From an uncultured Bifidobacterium sp. (lineage in GTDB: Bacteria; Actinomycetota; Actinomycetes; Actinomycetales; Bifidobacteriaceae), in the NCBI GenBank assembly GCA_937876495.1, contig CALEGL010000124.1, positions 1 to 15,988 of the forward strand: a stretch of DNA of 15,988 bases, written 5' to 3'. Made by a program: the position numbers and the translations under genes. Under the pieces are notes generated by a model. It ran no database searches. It was given only the letters and a program-made list of their open reading frames with translations, and was not told the DNA's origin. Shown piece by piece: positions 9,467 through 15,988 of the stretch; position 1 is the stretch's first letter, and every line of letters begins with the position of its first letter.

Positions 9467-9506
9467 GGCGTCGCGTCCCATGGCCCGGGCGGCCAGACGC
9501 GACGCC
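9467..9506 (+). other. Intercistronic hairpin between rpoB and rpoC
   Basis: GGCGTCGCGTC (9467-9477) pairs perfectly with GACGCGACGCC (9496-9506). Directly inside, TGGCC (9481-9485) pairs with GGCCA (9491-9495) around a 5-nt loop, so the only interruption in 16 bp is a 3-nt bulge (9478-9480). It starts nine bases after the rpoB stop and ends 45 bases before rpoC. No T-run follows, so it is unlikely to be an intrinsic terminator; an RNA-stability, processing or partial-attenuation role is inferred. Confidence 0.6.
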
Positions 9507-9551
9507 ATCCCAACCCTTTCGTGAACACGACTTCAACAGACAGGACATACA

Positions 9552-13613
<4,062 letters not shown>

Positions 13614-13656
13614 TTGTGGTTCGTGACGGTCGCCCGTTAAAAGAGGGAATCGTAGG

Positions 13657-13703
13657 ACGGCTGTGGCCCCGGCTCCGATTTGGAGCCGGGGCCACAGCCG
13701 TTT
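13657..13703. terminator. Strong bidirectional rho-independent terminator after rpoC
   Basis: A perfect 20-bp inverted repeat (13657-13676 with 13682-13701) encloses a GATTT loop. The stem begins ACGGCTGTGG and is GC-rich, and TTT follows on the plus strand. Upstream is an A-rich TTAAAAGAGG patch (13637-13646), which reads as a T-rich run on the minus strand some ten bases beyond the stem. It lies 43 bp after the rpoC stop and 38 bp before the end of the convergent transglutaminase-like gene, so it can end transcription from both sides. Confidence 0.88.
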
Positions 13704-13741
13704 CGCGGCATCGTCCCATGCCGGCGTTTGTGCGTTCTCCC

Positions 13742-15988
13742 TCACGTCCGTCGCCTCACATTCTCCAAACCATGCTTCTGTTCCTCCCATGCCGCCATCC
13801 GACCGCACGGGGTGGGCTGGCTGTTCTCGCCCGTTGCCCGGTTCTCGCCCGTTCCTTTCGTCCGCCCTATGGGTGAGGCGGCGAAGAGGGGAACGGGGTT
13901 TCGGAGGGTCAGCCCCCGCAGGGACAGGCGCGATCGGAGTCTGCGGTGCCACGGTTGGGCTTGGAGGATCGAGCGTCGCGCGGCTTCGATTCGCCGCCAG
14001 TATGATTCGGCCTGGCCGTTCGTAATGTCCTGCCCGGAGAATGCCGCATGGTTCGCGTCCCTCCAGAGCCCGGACATCACGACGGAATCCAGTGCGCCTG
14101 TCCTCACGATGGCGTCGGCCTCCCTCCTGCGTCCTCCGGAGGTACAGACCCCCGCGCTGTTGGCCTCCAGACATAGAGCCTTCCATCCGGCCGCAAGGCG
14201 CTGGCGCGGACTGCCATATCGTCGCCATCGGATCAGCGTCAGCGCCTTGATGAGAACGATGATTCCGCAGATAAGCGTGATGACCCAGACTGGACTGCCA
14301 TAGATGGCGACCTTCAGGGCGATTCGTCTGATTCTGCCCCACAGTGGATTGTCTGAGCCCTCGCTGGCCTCATCGCCGCCGGCGAGGGACGAGGAGCCCC
14401 GCGCCTGGTCCTCGTCGCGCAGGGGATTGGTCAGGGGGACGGGAGGCTGACGCACCAGGGTCTGGGGATTCGGCGGAGTGAGGTTCTGGCTGTCGTCGGG
14501 CGTCTTGCTTTCCTTGGGAGTGGGGTAGAAGGCGACCCATCCATAACCCTCAAGCTTGATCTCGACCCACGCCTCGATGTCGTTTCCGGTGAAGGTCGTC
14601 AGGGTGGAACCGTCCGACTGCTTCTTCGTCCGGCTGTCATCGATGTTCCCTTCGTCGTCCTTGGGCACGAAGCCAAGGACGACCCGTGAGGGCAGGCCCA
14701 CCTGACGGGCCATCAGGGCCATCGCCGAGGCGTACTGCTCGCTGTCACCCACCATGGCGGTTCCCGCGAGCAGCTGCGTGATTCGATAGTTGCCATGGCC
14801 GGCGAGCGAGGGATAATCCCCCGTCAGACCATGGGAGAACCATCCGGATTCACGGAGCTTGTCAGCGAGGGCGCTTGCGGCGGCGCCTCCGGTCTGCCTG
14901 CCGCCGGCGATGGCCGATGCCATGGTGCCGACCACGTCGGGGACGTCCTGCGCCTGCGGCTGGGTCAGCGACGCCGCGTTCGCCTTGTCGATCTGCTCGT
15001 CCGTCGGCGTCGTGGGGATGACGCCGGTCTCCGTGTAGGTCATCGTTCCCTGGAGCCCCGTCGACAGTATCGCCGAATCGGTGGAGGTGTTGTAGTACAG
15101 GGAGGACTGGTGCGAGGAGTCGGAGAAGTCGATGCTCGTCGCCGCTCCCGCCAGCGGCAGCCAGTACTCCGAAAGCCCCTTGTGGACGGTGAGGCTTGCC
15201 GTGAAGTCCTTTCCCTGAGTGGTGGTGGAGGCGATCGCGCTTCCCACGCGACGGTAGTCGGAGGAGTCGGAGGAGTCCGTGGAGTCGGAGAGGTTCCATA
15301 CGTTGCCGTCGAAGGAGTCCATGACGGCGAGGCGGACCGTCGACCCCGCCGGAAGATTCCGAGCCGTGAGCAGGGTGTCGTTCTTGTGCTTCTTGATGAT
15401 GGACCGCATGGAGCTCAGAGGGCTTGCATAGTCGTCCACGCGAATCGGCGGCTCATACACGTTTCGCAGGATCGTGCGGTTCTGGGGTATGGCGAGGCAT
15501 CCTCCCACGGCGGCCGACACGGTGACCAGAAGAATGACGATCGCGGAGAGCCAACGCCCGATCTCCAGCGTCCGGAACGACCAGGACAGCCAGCAGACGA
15601 GAAGAAGGGACGCGGCTGTCCCGCAGGCGATGCGCAGCACCCCTGTGGACGTTCCCAGAAGGGCGCTGATGGCGTAGCACGCCCCCAGTGGCAGAAGAGC
15701 CAGGGGACGTAGCCCCTTCCGGGGCGACTCCGCGGCCAGGCCCGCCAGGAACGACGACCACAGGGCGATCGTCCAGAGGGCCAGCAGGGATCCGTCACCG
15801 GTGCCGACGGGGGGGTGTATCGCGATGAGGTAGGTGAACGACCCCAGCAGGGACGTGACTGCGTCGGATAGCGTCGAGAGCGTGGGGATGACATGGCCGA
15901 TGGTGGTTCCGTTCAGCGCGATGATTGGTCCGATGACCAGCTGGGCCATGCACAGAAAGGCCAGCTGCCACCACAGGCGCAGGGATGG
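13742..15988 (-). CDS. Membrane transglutaminase-fold protein, catalytic triad apparently lost (5' end beyond window)
   Basis: The frame stays open to the right edge: the 13 codons before the Met at 15949 read PSLRLWWQLAFLC, a membrane helix, so the gene continues outside and 748 residues are visible. Numbered from the first visible codon, about five hydrophobic helices lie at 5-165 (DUF3488/TgpA-like N-terminal part). A large extracytoplasmic region covers about 170-555, with the transglutaminase-like core at roughly 395-490. A further helix is at 560-580, followed by a cytoplasmic DUF4129-like tail. In the core, family members have G-x-C-x-x-F/Y-A, H-A-W-V-E and F-D-P-T-P; here these read GDSEQYA (S416), EAWVE (E472) and FYPTP (Y488), so all three triad positions are replaced. 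The surrounding fold residues (RVVLGF, GYGWVAF) are intact, which argues for a folded non-enzymatic protein rather than a decayed gene. Relatives often sit with MoxR ATPase and DUF58 genes, which may lie just outside the window. Confidence 0.88.
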   Translation of the reverse strand, partial: PSLRLWWQLAFLCMAQLVIGPIIALNGTTIGHVIPTLSTLSDAVTSLLGSFTYLIAIHPPVGTGDGSLLALWTIALWSSFLAGLAAESPRKGLRPLALLPLGACYAISALLGTSTGVLRIACGTAASLLLVCWLSWSFRTLEIGRWLSAIVILLVTVSAAVGGCLAIPQNRTILRNVYEPPIRVDDYASPLSSMRSIIKKHKNDTLLTARNLPAGSTVRLAVMDSFDGNVWNLSDSTDSSDSSDYRRVGSAIASTTTQGKDFTASLTVHKGLSEYWLPLAGAATSIDFSDSSHQSSLYYNTSTDSAILSTGLQGTMTYTETGVIPTTPTDEQIDKANAASLTQPQAQDVPDVVGTMASAIAGGRQTGGAAASALADKLRESGWFSHGLTGDYPSLAGHGNYRITQLLAGTAMVGDSEQYASAMALMARQVGLPSRVVLGFVPKDDEGNIDDSRTKKQSDGSTLTTFTGNDIEAWVEIKLEGYGWVAFYPTPKESKTPDDSQNLTPPNPQTLVRQPPVPLTNPLRDEDQARGSSSLAGGDEASEGSDNPLWGRIRRIALKVAIYGSPVWVITLICGIIVLIKALTLIRWRRYGSPRQRLAAGWKALCLEANSAGVCTSGGRRREADAIVRTGALDSVVMSGLWRDANHAAFSGQDITNGQAESYWRRIEAARRSILQAQPWHRRLRSRLSLRGLTLRNPVPLFAASPIGRTKGTGENRATGENSQPTPCGRMAAWEEQKHGLENVRRRT
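15256..15290 (-). repeat. In-frame 9-bp tandem repeat (Asp-Ser linker) inside the transglutaminase-like gene
   Basis: The unit AGTCGGAGG occurs at 15256-15264 and 15265-15273, a variant AGTCCGTGG at 15274-15282, and a partial copy AGTCGGAG at 15283-15290 (plus-strand reading). On the coding strand it gives a SDSTDSSDSSD linker in the extracytoplasmic region. Because the unit is a multiple of three, copy-number change by slippage would alter linker length without a frameshift. Confidence 0.6.

Overview
The window looks like ordinary chromosome from a high-GC actinobacterium, most probably Bifidobacterium or a close relative in the Bifidobacteriaceae. The evidence is the actinobacterial type of RpoB and RpoC (including the helical insertion near the RpoC N-terminus and acidic C-terminal tails), strong G/C preference at third codon positions, an actinobacterial-type MutY without the NUDIX-like domain, and a gene order (ACT-domain protein + DUF711 protein / trmL / mutY / small membrane protein / rpoB / rpoC / transglutaminase-like protein) that I associate from memory with bifidobacteria. 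The genus call is inference; no search was run.

Layout, left to right. The 3' end of a GT2 polyprenol-phosphate mannosyltransferase (1-140) is followed closely by a DeoR-family repressor (158-958) whose start fits a leaderless promoter. After a roughly 210-bp gap with a -10-like element come two genes of unknown function that look co-transcribed: a 90-aa ACT-domain protein (1171-1443) and a 454-aa UPF0210/DUF711 protein (1465-2829). Two hairpins separate this pair from the convergent trmL gene (2993-3643, minus), a tRNA wobble-position 2'-O-methyltransferase. Divergent from trmL is mutY (3864-4889), then a single-pass membrane protein with an Ig-like extracytoplasmic domain (5017-5703). A clear sigma70-type promoter (5733-5761) and a roughly 125-nt leader precede rpoB (5894-9457, TTG start) and rpoC (9552-13613, GTG start). 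The two are separated by 94 bp holding a strong hairpin without a U-tract. A 20-bp perfect inverted repeat (13657-13703) ends the rpoBC unit and can also serve the convergent transglutaminase-like membrane protein (13742 to beyond the right edge).

Functionally the window is mostly core information processing: transcription (RpoB, RpoC), tRNA modification (TrmL) and oxidative DNA-lesion repair (MutY), plus envelope functions (mannosyltransferase tail, Ig-like membrane protein, transglutaminase-fold membrane protein). rpoBC stands alone here, without the ribosomal-protein genes rplJ/rplL that precede it in many bacteria, and has its own promoter and leader.

I found no mobile element, CRISPR array, tRNA or rRNA gene, and no convincing new defence or accessory system. 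The observations most worth a second look are the transglutaminase-like protein, in which all three catalytic positions appear substituted; Asn at the RpoB position equivalent to E. coli His526, a rifamycin contact; the structured rpoB leader and rpoB-rpoC intercistronic hairpin; and three genes whose start codons lie exactly seven bases after a -10-like hexamer, suggesting leaderless transcripts. No intergenic stretch exceeds 300 bases.
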